Source: Mesorhizobium sp. AR07
Lineage (GTDB): Bacteria; Pseudomonadota; Alphaproteobacteria; Rhizobiales; Rhizobiaceae
Assembly (NCBI RefSeq): GCF_024746815.1
Contig: NZ_CP080529.1
Span: forward strand, 62,001 to 126,000
Length of the DNA: 64,000 bases
Direction of reading: 5' to 3'
Both the position numbers and the translations under genes were made by a program. A model generated the notes under the pieces. That model saw nothing but the letters and a program-made list of their open reading frames with translations. It was not told where the DNA came from and did not search any database. Shown in pieces: positions 1 to 8,579 of the stretch. How positions within the stretch are numbered: position 1 is the stretch's first letter; each line of letters starts with the position of its first letter.

Positions 1-2589
1 GCCGTCGCGGTCGTGTATTATTCCGGCCACGGCATCGAGGCCGGGGGCGAGAACTTTCTCATTCCTGTCGACGCCGACCTTGCTTCCCTCAACGATGCCA
101 CCGAGAGGCTAGTGCCACTCTCGACCCTGCTTGATGAACTCAGGACAAGGGTGCCTGTAGTCATTGTCATGCTGGATGCCTGCAGAAACAATCCCTTCCC
201 ACCTGGTGCAACCATGCGACTTACCTCGGGCTCCGCACCGATAGCCATCGCAGCCGGAGGCCTTGGCGGGGCACGCGGGGCAGCAGCTCTTAGCGCTCGC
301 GATAGTTCTGCAGGCGGGGCCGATGACGATGCCGGTACGGTCATCGCCTTCTCGGCCGCGCCGGGCAAGGTTGCTCTGGACGGCCAGCCCGGCACTGACA
401 GCCCCTATGCGGCGGCCGTACTGAAGCATTTTTCGGCGATGTCGGGCGAGGAATTCGGCACCGTAATGCGCATGGTGGCGGAAGAGGTCTATCTTAAGAC
501 CAATGGCCGCCAGCGACCTTGGGTCAACGAGTCGCTCACCAAACTTCTCTATTTCGGCAAGACTGCCCCTGAGCCTGAGGGAGACGAGGGCGACATCCTC
601 AAGGAACGCCGGCGGCTTCTGCTCACGATTGCGGGCCTGCCGGATTTTGAGCGCAAACAAGTAGAGGTCAGCGCGGGAGCCGCCGGGGTGCCCATGGACG
701 CGGTGTACGGTCTGTTGCGAACGCTCGGCGCCAATGTACCTAAAGACCCGGCCGAACTCGACAAGGTGCTGAAGGCGCAGAGTGACAGGCTCAAATCCAT
801 TCTCGCCGAGCGCCAGACATTTGAGACTTCCGACCCAGAGATTAGACGTCTAGCCGATCTCTCCGACAATGCGATCCGTGAAGGGGCACTCGATGCCGCC
901 ATCGCTTTGAACGAGCGCGCCAAAGTGCGCGTCGGCGAGTTGGAAAAAGTCATCGGCACGGTCGAGGCCAGCCTAAAGGCGCGGCACATCGAGTTTGCCA
1001 AAGTCTATGCCAAGAGCGCGCAGGCCTATGCGATAGCGTTCGAACATCTCAGCGCGGCACAGGACTATCAACGCGCATTCGAGGAAGTGCGCACTTGGGA
1101 CCACGACTTGGCGATAAATTATAGGAACGACCGAGTTCGATCGCTGATCGCGCTAGGCGATTTCGAAGGCGACAACAATGCACTCGAACAGGCGGCGCAG
1201 GATAGCCAGGACATGTTTCGGAGTGAGGGAGGCAATCTCAGCGCATCCAATGCCGTCGCCATTCGCATCAATACGGCGCGAGCCTTCTATATCCTTGGAA
1301 AACGGCAAAGCGATCCAAAACACCTGGGCGAGGCCGCCGAAACCTATCGGGCGATACTCGCTGACTTCGGACGGGACCTTACGCAAGCCCAGCGCACTGC
1401 CATCCAGGTCGACCTTGGAACCGTGCTACTTGCGCTCGGCGAACGCACAAGCGATCTTACAGACCTGCAGCAGGCCATTGCCGCGTTCGACGTAGCCCTC
1501 AAGACCTACACGCGCGACAGAGCACCTGCCGACTGGGCATCGATCAAGACGAGCCAAGGAAATGCATTCTGGCTTCTGGGCTACCGGCAACAAAAATCAG
1601 GACCCTTGCTAGCGGCTATTTCGAATTATCGCGATGCGCTGTCGGAAACTGAACGCACGATATCGCCCCAGTCCTGGGCCACCAACCAGGCGGCCCTTGG
1701 TAACGCTCTCATGATTCTTGGTGAAGTTGAGGGTAAGCCGGAGTCGCTACGAGAGGCTCTAGATGCGTATGGCAAAGCGCTGCAGGAATTTCCACGAGAC
1801 CGGACGCCCCTTTTATGGGCAGCTGCGCAGTCAAATGTCGGTATAACCCTGCACTATCTAGGCAAAATTGAAAGCGACATGACGCTTGTGACGCAAGCGA
1901 CCAGCGCCTTCCGTCTTGCCCTCGAAGAACAGACGAGGGAACGCGCGCCATTCGACTGGGCAGGGACTCAGAATCATTTGGCTCAGGCGCTGGTGACGCT
2001 GGCGACGCGCGATACTAGCGCTGCTCCACTGAAGGACGCAGTAGCCGCCTATCGGGCCGCCCTGACAGAGCTGACCCGGGAGAAGATCCCCGAGCAATGG
2101 GTCATCACCGAAAACAATCTAGCAAATGCATTGGGTATGCTCGGTCAGCGCGAGGAAGGGGTGCAGTCATTCGCGGAGGCCGTCTCCGCCTACCGCCAGG
2201 TTCTCGAAGTCTATACCCGTGGGCACTCACCTTCCGACTGGGCGGCGGCGCAATCGAACCTTGGGTGGGCTTTGAAGCTCGAAGGCCAACGTGAGACTGG
2301 CGTGGAAAACCTCGAAAAAGCGGCGGCGACCTACGGAGTCTTGCTGGAGCAATACCCCCGCGAACAGGCGCCGGTACAATGGGCACAGATCACAGACATC
2401 ATCGGCGAGATCCAGATCGACATGGCGATCCGCGCGGGATCCGCCACGCAATTCGCTCAGGGCATCAGCACAATCGAAGCTGCATGGCGTGCCTTCCAGA
2501 CGGGGGGCCAGAGGCAGCACGACACTTACTTCGCCGATCGATTGCGCGTGCTCCAGCAAAAGCTTGCGAAATTGCATGACGGCCCATGA
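1..2589 (+). CDS. Caspase-fold (peptidase C14) protein with C-terminal TPR-like repeats, 5' partial
   Basis: The reading frame is open from base 1, so the N-terminus lies outside the window. The visible start carries the caspase histidine motif YYSGHG, followed about 50 residues later by the cysteine motif MLDACRNNPF. These form the His/Cys dyad of prokaryotic caspase-like proteases, with Asp two residues before Cys as in metacaspases. After about 350 residues of mixed and coiled sequence come seven or so roughly 50-residue repeats of the type W-A-x-x-Q-x-N-L-G-x-A-L-x-x-L-G, which read as TPR-like helical repeats for protein binding. It is paralogous over its full visible length to the next gene, which has a signal peptide, so export is likely. 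The substrate is unknown. The stop is TGA at 2587-2589. Family assignment is secure; its role is not. Confidence 0.85.
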   Translation, partial: AVAVVYYSGHGIEAGGENFLIPVDADLASLNDATERLVPLSTLLDELRTRVPVVIVMLDACRNNPFPPGATMRLTSGSAPIAIAAGGLGGARGAAALSARDSSAGGADDDAGTVIAFSAAPGKVALDGQPGTDSPYAAAVLKHFSAMSGEEFGTVMRMVAEEVYLKTNGRQRPWVNESLTKLLYFGKTAPEPEGDEGDILKERRRLLLTIAGLPDFERKQVEVSAGAAGVPMDAVYGLLRTLGANVPKDPAELDKVLKAQSDRLKSILAERQTFETSDPEIRRLADLSDNAIREGALDAAIALNERAKVRVGELEKVIGTVEASLKARHIEFAKVYAKSAQAYAIAFEHLSAAQDYQRAFEEVRTWDHDLAINYRNDRVRSLIALGDFEGDNNALEQAAQDSQDMFRSEGGNLSASNAVAIRINTARAFYILGKRQSDPKHLGEAAETYRAILADFGRDLTQAQRTAIQVDLGTVLLALGERTSDLTDLQQAIAAFDVALKTYTRDRAPADWASIKTSQGNAFWLLGYRQQKSGPLLAAISNYRDALSETERTISPQSWATNQAALGNALMILGEVEGKPESLREALDAYGKALQEFPRDRTPLLWAAAQSNVGITLHYLGKIESDMTLVTQATSAFRLALEEQTRERAPFDWAGTQNHLAQALVTLATRDTSAAPLKDAVAAYRAALTELTREKIPEQWVITENNLANALGMLGQREEGVQSFAEAVSAYRQVLEVYTRGHSPSDWAAAQSNLGWALKLEGQRETGVENLEKAAATYGVLLEQYPREQAPVQWAQITDIIGEIQIDMAIRAGSATQFAQGISTIEAAWRAFQTGGQRQHDTYFADRLRVLQQKLAKLHDGP

Positions 2590-2964
2590 TCGTGAGTGCG
2601 CCAGCGGCCGCACGATCCTTAGTCACATGATCCCGAACCGATAGGCTAGATGAACGACTCGCATACCAAGGCCCATCGTGACTTCGCCACGGTTGGCAGC
2701 GAGGTCCCAGGCGAAGAATATTACCCAGCTAGAAAATAGGATGAAGAAACGCATTATCTAATTTTGAATTTGATATGTGAATTTCAGGTTACGTCACCCA
2801 GATCGGAGGCTTGGCGGCGGCGGCCGGAGACTTCCGTACGAGGGCTAAGCGGTTCGGCGGATCTGCCGTCTATGTCTAAGTCCCGCCGCTCTTGCGCCAT
2901 TGAGCCGCCAGGGTCGGCGCACTAGCATGGGGCGGATTTGAATCTTTCGGGCGGAAGGATGAGG
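2590..2964. other. Intergenic stretch, no gene seen
   Basis: This gap separates the two caspase/TPR paralogues. It holds only short antisense or out-of-frame openings and no recognisable remnant. The promoter of the downstream gene may lie here, because the two genes are too far apart for obvious coupling. Confidence 0.4.
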
Positions 2965-5535
2965 ATGGTCGGCCGGCCTAGCGGGAGCATATTCGCAGCG
3001 CTGCTGGCGCTGTTCTTCGCCATAATTTCACACGCTCCAGCCAAAGCCGAGGACGCCAAGCCGATGCGCGGCGTGGCGTTGGTCATCGGCGAGTCCCACT
3101 ACGACAATTTGCCTGCCCTGCCCAATCCCGCCAACGACGCTCGCTCTGTCGAACGCCTGCTCGGCGAACTCGACTTCGACGTCACCTCCGTCACCGATGG
3201 TGACAAGGCTAAGCTCGACCGCAGCCTGCAACGCTTCGTCGAGGATGCCGCCGGCGCCGACGTCGCGCTGCTCTATTATTCAGGACATGGCATCGAGGCC
3301 GGCGGCGAGAACTATCTGGTGCCGGTCAGCGCCGATCCGTCGTCGCTCGCCGACGCCGGCAAGAACCTCGTAGCCTTGTCGGGCCTGTTGGCCGAGTTGA
3401 AGGCCAAGGTTCCCGTCGCCATCGTGTTGCTCGATGCCTGCCGCACCAATCCATTCCCGGCAGGGGCAACCATCACCACGGTTTCCGGCTCGGCGTCGGT
3501 CGCCGCCGCCGGGCTCGACCTGACGCGCGGAGCTGCCCCTCTCGCCGACGCCACTGACGCGCCGCAGAGCCTGGGCGAGGTGATCGGCTTTGCCGCCGAA
3601 CCCGGCCACGCCGCGCTCGACGGCGATGCCGGCGGCAACAGCCCCTATGCCGCAGCCCTGATAAAACATCTCGCCGCCGGCGGCTTTGCCTTCGGTGACG
3701 TGATGACGATGGTGGCCGAAGAAGTCTATGTACAGACCGGCGGCCGCCAGCGGCCATGGACCAATGCCAGCCTGCGCCGGCTGCTCTATTTCGGACTGTC
3801 GCCGGAGCAGGCGACGGGTGACGATGCCGCCATCCGCGGCGAACACCGCAAGCTGCTGCTCACCATCGCCGCCACACCTCCTGACACCAGGCGGATCGTC
3901 GAGGCCGCCGCAAATTCAGAAGCCGTTCCGCTCGGCACGCTCTATGGTCTGCTGGCGGCACTTGGCACCGATGTGCCGAGCGACCCGCGCGAACTGGATC
4001 AGCTGCTGCGCGGCCAGACCGAGCGTCTCAAGACCATCATTGCGGAAAGGCAGGCGCTGAAGAGCACTGACGTGGACATCGTGCGCTTGTCGAATCTCGC
4101 CGAAAAGGCGCTTGCCGACGGTGCCGTGACAGCAGCGATCCAGTTTCAGCAACAGGCCAAGGCGCGCATCGCGCAACTGTCCAAAACCGTCGATCAGGCG
4201 GAGGCCGACGTGAAGGCCAGGCGGATCGAATTCGCCGAAGTCTACAGCCGCAGCGGCGATACGTATTTCCTCGCCTTCCAGCAGATGAAGGCCGCCGACG
4301 ACTATGGCAAGGCTTTCGAACAGGTGAAGAAATGGGATGCTGGCCTCGCCTGGCATTACAAGCTGGCGCAAGCCAATGCTATTCGCGCTTATGGCACGTT
4401 TCGCGGCGACAACAAGGCATTGCAAGACTCGATGCGAACATTTACCGAAGCGGCCAAACTACTTCCTCAGGATCACCTGACACCCCAATTGGTGATGACC
4501 CAGAACGATTTCGGCCTGGCGATGTTTATGTATGGGGAACGCCAGAGTGACTCCGCGTCGCTGGAGCAGGCCGTAGGCATCTTCTCCAACATCGTGTCCA
4601 GCGGCATCAAACAGGTCGATCCTTCGCTCTGGGCAGAGGCCCAATCCAATCTCGGCACGGCGTTGATATCGCTTGGAACGCGCAAGAGCGGACCGGAGCA
4701 ATATGAGCAGGCGGCCGTGGCTTTCCGCTCCGCCCAGCAGGTCATTTCGCGGGCGCAGCAACCTCTCAAATGGGCGCTGGCACGCCGGGGCGAGGCAGAC
4801 GCGGTGGCCTGGATCGGCCTGCGTGGCAATGAGCCCGACCGGCTGCGCGAGGCCGTCAAAGCCTATGAGGACGTCTTGACGACGCTGACCCGCGACCTCG
4901 ACCCACTCTCCTGGGCTGGGGTCCAGGATAGCCTCGGCAGTGCACTATGGGCGATCGGCGATCGGCTTGATGACAGCGAGTTGCTGCACAAGGCCGTACA
5001 AGCCTATACCGCTGCACTGAGCGAAAACACGCGTGAGCGCGTGCCTCTCTGGTGGGCCGCGGGCCAGAACAATCTGGGCAATGCGCTGTTCTCGATTGGC
5101 CAACGAGAGACCGGGATGGCAAGCCTCGAGCTGGCTACCGAGGCTTATCGCAGGGCGCTGGAAGAGTGGACACGCGAGCGCGAGCCTTTCAACTGGGCAA
5201 CCGCACACAACAATCTGGGGCGCACGCTAGTGGTCACCGGCGAGCGGTCTGGGGACGAGGCAACCATCGAGGCCGGGCTCGCTTCGTATCAGGAGGCTCT
5301 GAAGGAATGGACGCGGCAGAGCGCACCGCTGCAATGGGCGTCGCTCCAAGGCAGCGTCGGCGAGGCGCTGCTCATACTCGGCCGCGACAGATCTGATGCG
5401 AAGCTCATCGGCGAGGCGCGCCAGGCGATGCAAACAGCCTGGACATTTTACCGCGACGCGGGCTACCCGCAATATGACGGGTATTTTAGGGAACACATGG
5501 CACAGATCGATAAGGCGCTTGCCTCGTTGAAGTAG
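2965..5535 (+). CDS. Secreted caspase-fold (peptidase C14) protein with TPR-like repeats
   Basis: ATG 2965 is preferred because GGAAGG (2953-2958) sits six bases upstream; TTG 2938 and ATG 2959 are in frame but badly spaced. The product is about 856 aa. Residues 1-29 form a signal peptide ending near APAKA. The caspase domain covers about residues 33-280, with His108 in YYSGHG and Cys159 in LLDACRTNPF, the catalytic dyad; Asp157 matches the metacaspase S1 acidic position, which in that family favours cleavage after Arg or Lys. A helical linker (about 290-470) is followed by repeated W-A-x-x-Q-x-N-L-G-x-A-L units to the end, read as TPRs. It probably acts in the periplasm or outside the cell. 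It follows a close paralogue in tandem, suggesting duplication. Targets are unknown. Confidence 0.88.
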   Translation: MVGRPSGSIFAALLALFFAIISHAPAKAEDAKPMRGVALVIGESHYDNLPALPNPANDARSVERLLGELDFDVTSVTDGDKAKLDRSLQRFVEDAAGADVALLYYSGHGIEAGGENYLVPVSADPSSLADAGKNLVALSGLLAELKAKVPVAIVLLDACRTNPFPAGATITTVSGSASVAAAGLDLTRGAAPLADATDAPQSLGEVIGFAAEPGHAALDGDAGGNSPYAAALIKHLAAGGFAFGDVMTMVAEEVYVQTGGRQRPWTNASLRRLLYFGLSPEQATGDDAAIRGEHRKLLLTIAATPPDTRRIVEAAANSEAVPLGTLYGLLAALGTDVPSDPRELDQLLRGQTERLKTIIAERQALKSTDVDIVRLSNLAEKALADGAVTAAIQFQQQAKARIAQLSKTVDQAEADVKARRIEFAEVYSRSGDTYFLAFQQMKAADDYGKAFEQVKKWDAGLAWHYKLAQANAIRAYGTFRGDNKALQDSMRTFTEAAKLLPQDHLTPQLVMTQNDFGLAMFMYGERQSDSASLEQAVGIFSNIVSSGIKQVDPSLWAEAQSNLGTALISLGTRKSGPEQYEQAAVAFRSAQQVISRAQQPLKWALARRGEADAVAWIGLRGNEPDRLREAVKAYEDVLTTLTRDLDPLSWAGVQDSLGSALWAIGDRLDDSELLHKAVQAYTAALSENTRERVPLWWAAGQNNLGNALFSIGQRETGMASLELATEAYRRALEEWTREREPFNWATAHNNLGRTLVVTGERSGDEATIEAGLASYQEALKEWTRQSAPLQWASLQGSVGEALLILGRDRSDAKLIGEARQAMQTAWTFYRDAGYPQYDGYFREHMAQIDKALASLK

Positions 5536-5989
5536 CAATTTTGCCCAGCCGCGCCGCGGAGAGTGGGTAGCGGTATAGCTTTGGACGGTAGTAGCCAAGG
5601 CCGGAAGGAATTCGCGTGAGTGAGGATGGACGTGAGTGGTGGCATGGGCAAGTCGTCGCTCATCTACCCCGCAATCCCGGCGATGCGAACAGCGAGCGAC
5701 ACCGCCCAGCGCCGTCCAGTTGTTTATGAATCCGTAGGTCGCCGATCCAGGTAAAGCCAGCTAGTCATCACCGTCGGAAGCGAACGGCACTTTGCTGCCC
5801 GGTAGGCCTCCACCCGCCGAAGCTAATGGCCCGCTCACCGGCCGGCGGCGGGCCTGTCGATTTGCACAAAGCTTTGCCCGCGGCGAGGGCGTGCCTAGCC
5901 GCGCCTGTCTTGGCCGCCGCCAGCTTGACTGAATACAACCGTCCCGTCGCGCTGTTCGCTCGGCCTCTCAGTTCTGGTAAAATCGCCTG
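5536..5989. other. Intergenic stretch, no gene seen
   Basis: No open frame here has convincing composition, and I recognise no remnant. The opposite-strand openings are short and arginine-rich, as expected by chance at this GC content. Confidence 0.35.
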
Positions 5990-6235
5990 ATGCAAGAGGT
6001 GATTGATTTTCTGCAAGCGAACGCGGCGCTGGTTCTCGCCAACCCGGTGGCTTTTGCCACCTTTGCCGTCCTATTCGGCGGCGGTGGATTTCTGGTAGGC
6101 CGCTATTTTTTGGCCGAGAGGATCGCAAACCTCGAAAGCCGGATAGCCAGGCGAGACGAGGAACTGAAAAAGAACAAGCCGGCGAAGCTGGAAGGCTCGA
6201 TGGTGCCGATCAAGGGAACACGCGCAGTCGACTAG
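5990..6235 (+). CDS. Small membrane-anchored coiled-coil protein
   Basis: This is an 81-aa product. Residues 13-40 form one hydrophobic span (about LVLANPVAFATFAVLFGGGG), followed by a charged, heptad-like helix (AERIANLESRIARRDEELKK) and a short basic tail. The layout of an N-terminal membrane anchor with a short cytoplasmic coiled coil is common among small uncharacterised rhizobial proteins. No strong Shine-Dalgarno is visible before the ATG, so the start is tentative. The stop lies immediately left of the 783-bp repeat. I do not recognise a named family. Confidence 0.5.
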   Translation: MQEVIDFLQANAALVLANPVAFATFAVLFGGGGFLVGRYFLAERIANLESRIARRDEELKKNKPAKLEGSMVPIKGTRAVD

Positions 6236-6240
6236 GGACC

Positions 6241-7023
6241 GAGACCGAGGTATATTTGAATTATCTTGCGGCAAACCGCCCGCGACGATCGCGCCCGAGA
6301 AGGGTTCCGAGCCGCCCGCTGGACATCCCTCGGTGCACCACACCGATGGCCTCTGGCACTACGGCGACAATTGGAAACGGCGTGGTGCCTTTCGCAGCAC
6401 GTCGATCCGGCCGCCATCACGCGGACAGCGACTTACTTTTCCCCCTATCACGAATTCTGCGTCCGGCGGCAGCCGGTGCGCGAAGGATAGAGGGCGTATA
6501 AACCGGAATCCCGCGCGCGTCCGTTAGGTCGGACGAGCTTCGCGCGCGGGATGGAGGAAATTCGCCTCCGCCGCGGCGGTGAACCGGACAGCCGTAGGAG
6601 CGTCAGCATAGCGACCACCGAAGGCGGAGACGCGGGACCGACTGTCCCCGCCGCGGTGGTCCGCACATTGCACTAACATAAAAGCGAGACCACCGAGCCG
6701 GCCGCCAAGCGCGCGGCGTTGGCAGTCAAGTCTTTCGGCTACCATCAAGAAGGACTGGTGGTATGCGAATTCCGCATTCGGAGGCGTCATAAGGCCAAAA
6801 CAAACCAACGATAACAAAAAGCCAGATGGGTCTGGACCCGGGCCAACCGCACAATGTGTCGGTAGTTCGGGCTGGCCGTGAGTCTCTTTTGCGCTGCCCT
6901 CGTAGCGATTTGTCGACGTCTCAGCAGCGTTTGCTCATCACTGGAATCCATCGCTCAAAGCCGAGCTCCGGTGGCCTTTCCCACATGCCGAAGCCTGCTA
7001 TAACGACCACATCGACGCGCATC
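6241..7023. repeat. 783-bp long direct repeat, copy 1
   Basis: This block recurs at 35025-35807 in the same orientation with a constant offset of 28,784. By reading I find only two differences (A6617/G35401 and A6741/G35525). Homology stops sharply on both sides. It carries no convincing gene, but it contains a strongly structured core (6509-6660): 11-bp perfect arms TCCCGCGCGCG/CGCGCGCGGGA (6509-6519, 6541-6551), then an 18-bp arm pair at 6568-6591 and 6642-6660. The base just left of the copy is part of CTAG-GGACC. Such long identical copies are substrates for RecA recombination. Confidence 0.9.
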
Positions 7024-7051
7024 TGCGTTCACCACATTTGAACCGACCAGG

Positions 7052-7960
7052 ATGAAAACCAGCATCGATCATTTGCCGGAGCACAAGCAGGAGGAGCTGG
7101 CCCGAGTGGTCGAAATCCTGCATGCCGAATTCGAGGACGCGCTGGCAGAAAGCAGCGCGGACTGGAAGAAGAGCGGCCGCATCCTGAAGATCATCCTGTT
7201 CGGCTCCTATGCCCGCGGCAACTGGGTCGACGAGCCGCTGACGATGAAGGGCTATCGCAGCGATTTCGACCTGCTGGTGATCGTCAACAACAACAAGCTT
7301 TCCGACTTCGCCTATTGGTACAAAGCCAAGGATCGGCTGGAGCGCGATCGCGCCATCAAGACGCCAACCAGCTTCATCGTACACAGCCGGCGCTTCGTGA
7401 ACACGGCGCTGCGGCAGGGGCAGTACTTTTTCACCGACATCCGCCGCGAGGGCATTGTCCTTTACGAACTCGACGATGAGCCGCTGGCCGAACCCAAGCC
7501 GCTCACGCCGAGAGCAGTGTATGAGACAGCCAAAGAACATTTTGAGAGCCGGTTCCCAGGGGCGCGAGACTTCTTACAACTCTTCGATGCCGGCATGGAA
7601 AAAGGCCTGTCGAAAACAGCAGCTTTTCTTTTGCATCAAGCTATCGAGCATACCTATTCGACACTGCTATTGGTGCTCACCAACTACAGTCCCCCGTCCC
7701 ATAAGCTCACTTTCCTTCGGTCTCTGGCCGAGGACCAGGATCGGCGATTGTTCGAGGCGTGGCCCCGTGAGCAGCAGCGTCATCGCGCCTGGTTCAACAC
7801 ACTGAATGAAGCCTACGTGAAGGCCCGCTATTCCAAGCATTACCTGATAAGCGAGGAGGCGCTCGTCTGGCTGGGCGAGCGGACGGCAGTACTCCACAAG
7901 TGCGCTGAACTGGTCTGTCTGGAGCATCTGGAGCGGGTGAGAAAAGCGGCCGGTGCCTAG
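7052..7960 (+). CDS. Nucleotidyltransferase-HEPN fusion protein
   Basis: A 302-aa protein. Residues 45-80 carry the polymerase-beta-type nucleotidyltransferase signature: FGSYARG (Gly51-Ser52) and the metal-binding pair Asp71-x-Asp73 in the SDFDLLV strand. Residues about 155-300 are helical and match the C-terminal HEPN-type region found in single-chain NT-HEPN proteins. In two-gene MNT-HEPN toxin-antitoxin pairs the nucleotidyltransferase AMPylates and silences the HEPN RNase; here both halves are fused, so self-control or another role is possible. The classical R-x4-6-H RNase motif is not clear (RYSKH has three intervening residues), so I do not claim RNase activity. It starts 28 bp after the 783-bp repeat. 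Confidence 0.75.
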   Translation: MKTSIDHLPEHKQEELARVVEILHAEFEDALAESSADWKKSGRILKIILFGSYARGNWVDEPLTMKGYRSDFDLLVIVNNNKLSDFAYWYKAKDRLERDRAIKTPTSFIVHSRRFVNTALRQGQYFFTDIRREGIVLYELDDEPLAEPKPLTPRAVYETAKEHFESRFPGARDFLQLFDAGMEKGLSKTAAFLLHQAIEHTYSTLLLVLTNYSPPSHKLTFLRSLAEDQDRRLFEAWPREQQRHRAWFNTLNEAYVKARYSKHYLISEEALVWLGERTAVLHKCAELVCLEHLERVRKAAGA

Positions 7961-8333
7961 TCGCACGCAGTCGATTTGTTATCTTAACTGCGTGGCGAAT
8001 GCGCTGCGAGAAGCGACTGCCGTATCGGGGAATTGCAAGGTTTGCTTAGCGTCAGAAGCAGTCATCTGCCGCCAGTTTTTGAATGACCGCAGTGGGCCGA
8101 AAACGGACATTCTGCTTCCAGGATCCAACTGGCAAAAGCAGCCATTCAGCCCCACCATTTGAACCGTTGAGTCCTGATCGTTGCCGACTGGATATGACCC
8201 TAAGTAGTTATAGAATAGTAGCCTCGCTCTCCGGCTGAACAGGCCAAGAACTGTCTTGGATAGCCGGATTTCTTAAGCTGCCTACATTGTAGACCAAGGT
8301 TGATTCGTCAAAGGCAGCGAGATGCTTGTCCGA
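7961..8333. other. Convergent intergenic stretch
   Basis: This lies between the NT-HEPN gene and the end of the leftward hydroxylase operon. I see no gene remnant and no clear intrinsic terminator. A possible opening at 7953-8162 has atypical composition and is not supported. Confidence 0.35.
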
Positions 8334-8579
8334 CTATCCGCCGGCAAGACGCGGCAGCAGGAAAATTTCAGCGTCTTTTGGCAATTCCTTCGACCATGTG
8401 TCGCGATAGATCGTCCCGTCGATGGCGACGGCGATGCCGCGGTCGATCAAGGGCTTGAGGCCGGGATACTGTTCAGCCAGCTTCCTGAACAGCTCCCTTA
8501 TGTCCTTGGCCTCGATCTCGAGCTTGTTCTTGCCTCCGGCGGCCGCGCCAAGCGATCCCCAGAGCGTCACTTCGACCAT
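8334..8579 (-). CDS. MoaD/ThiS-like ubiquitin-fold protein
   Basis: An 81-aa protein ending in Leu-Ala-Gly-Gly, the C-terminal di-glycine that in MoaD/ThiS/UrmA proteins is thiocarboxylated to donate sulfur. The pattern MVEVTLWGSLGAAAGGK followed by GIAVAIDGTIY and AEIFLLPRLAGG is the beta-grasp fold of this family. Its ATG overlaps the stop of the large hydroxylase subunit (TGATG), so it is translationally coupled as the last gene of that operon. That placement suggests a dedicated sulfur carrier for cofactor synthesis or sulfuration of this enzyme (inference). It is not necessarily the housekeeping MoaD. Confidence 0.8.
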   Translation of the reverse strand: MVEVTLWGSLGAAAGGKNKLEIEAKDIRELFRKLAEQYPGLKPLIDRGIAVAIDGTIYRDTWSKELPKDAEIFLLPRLAGG

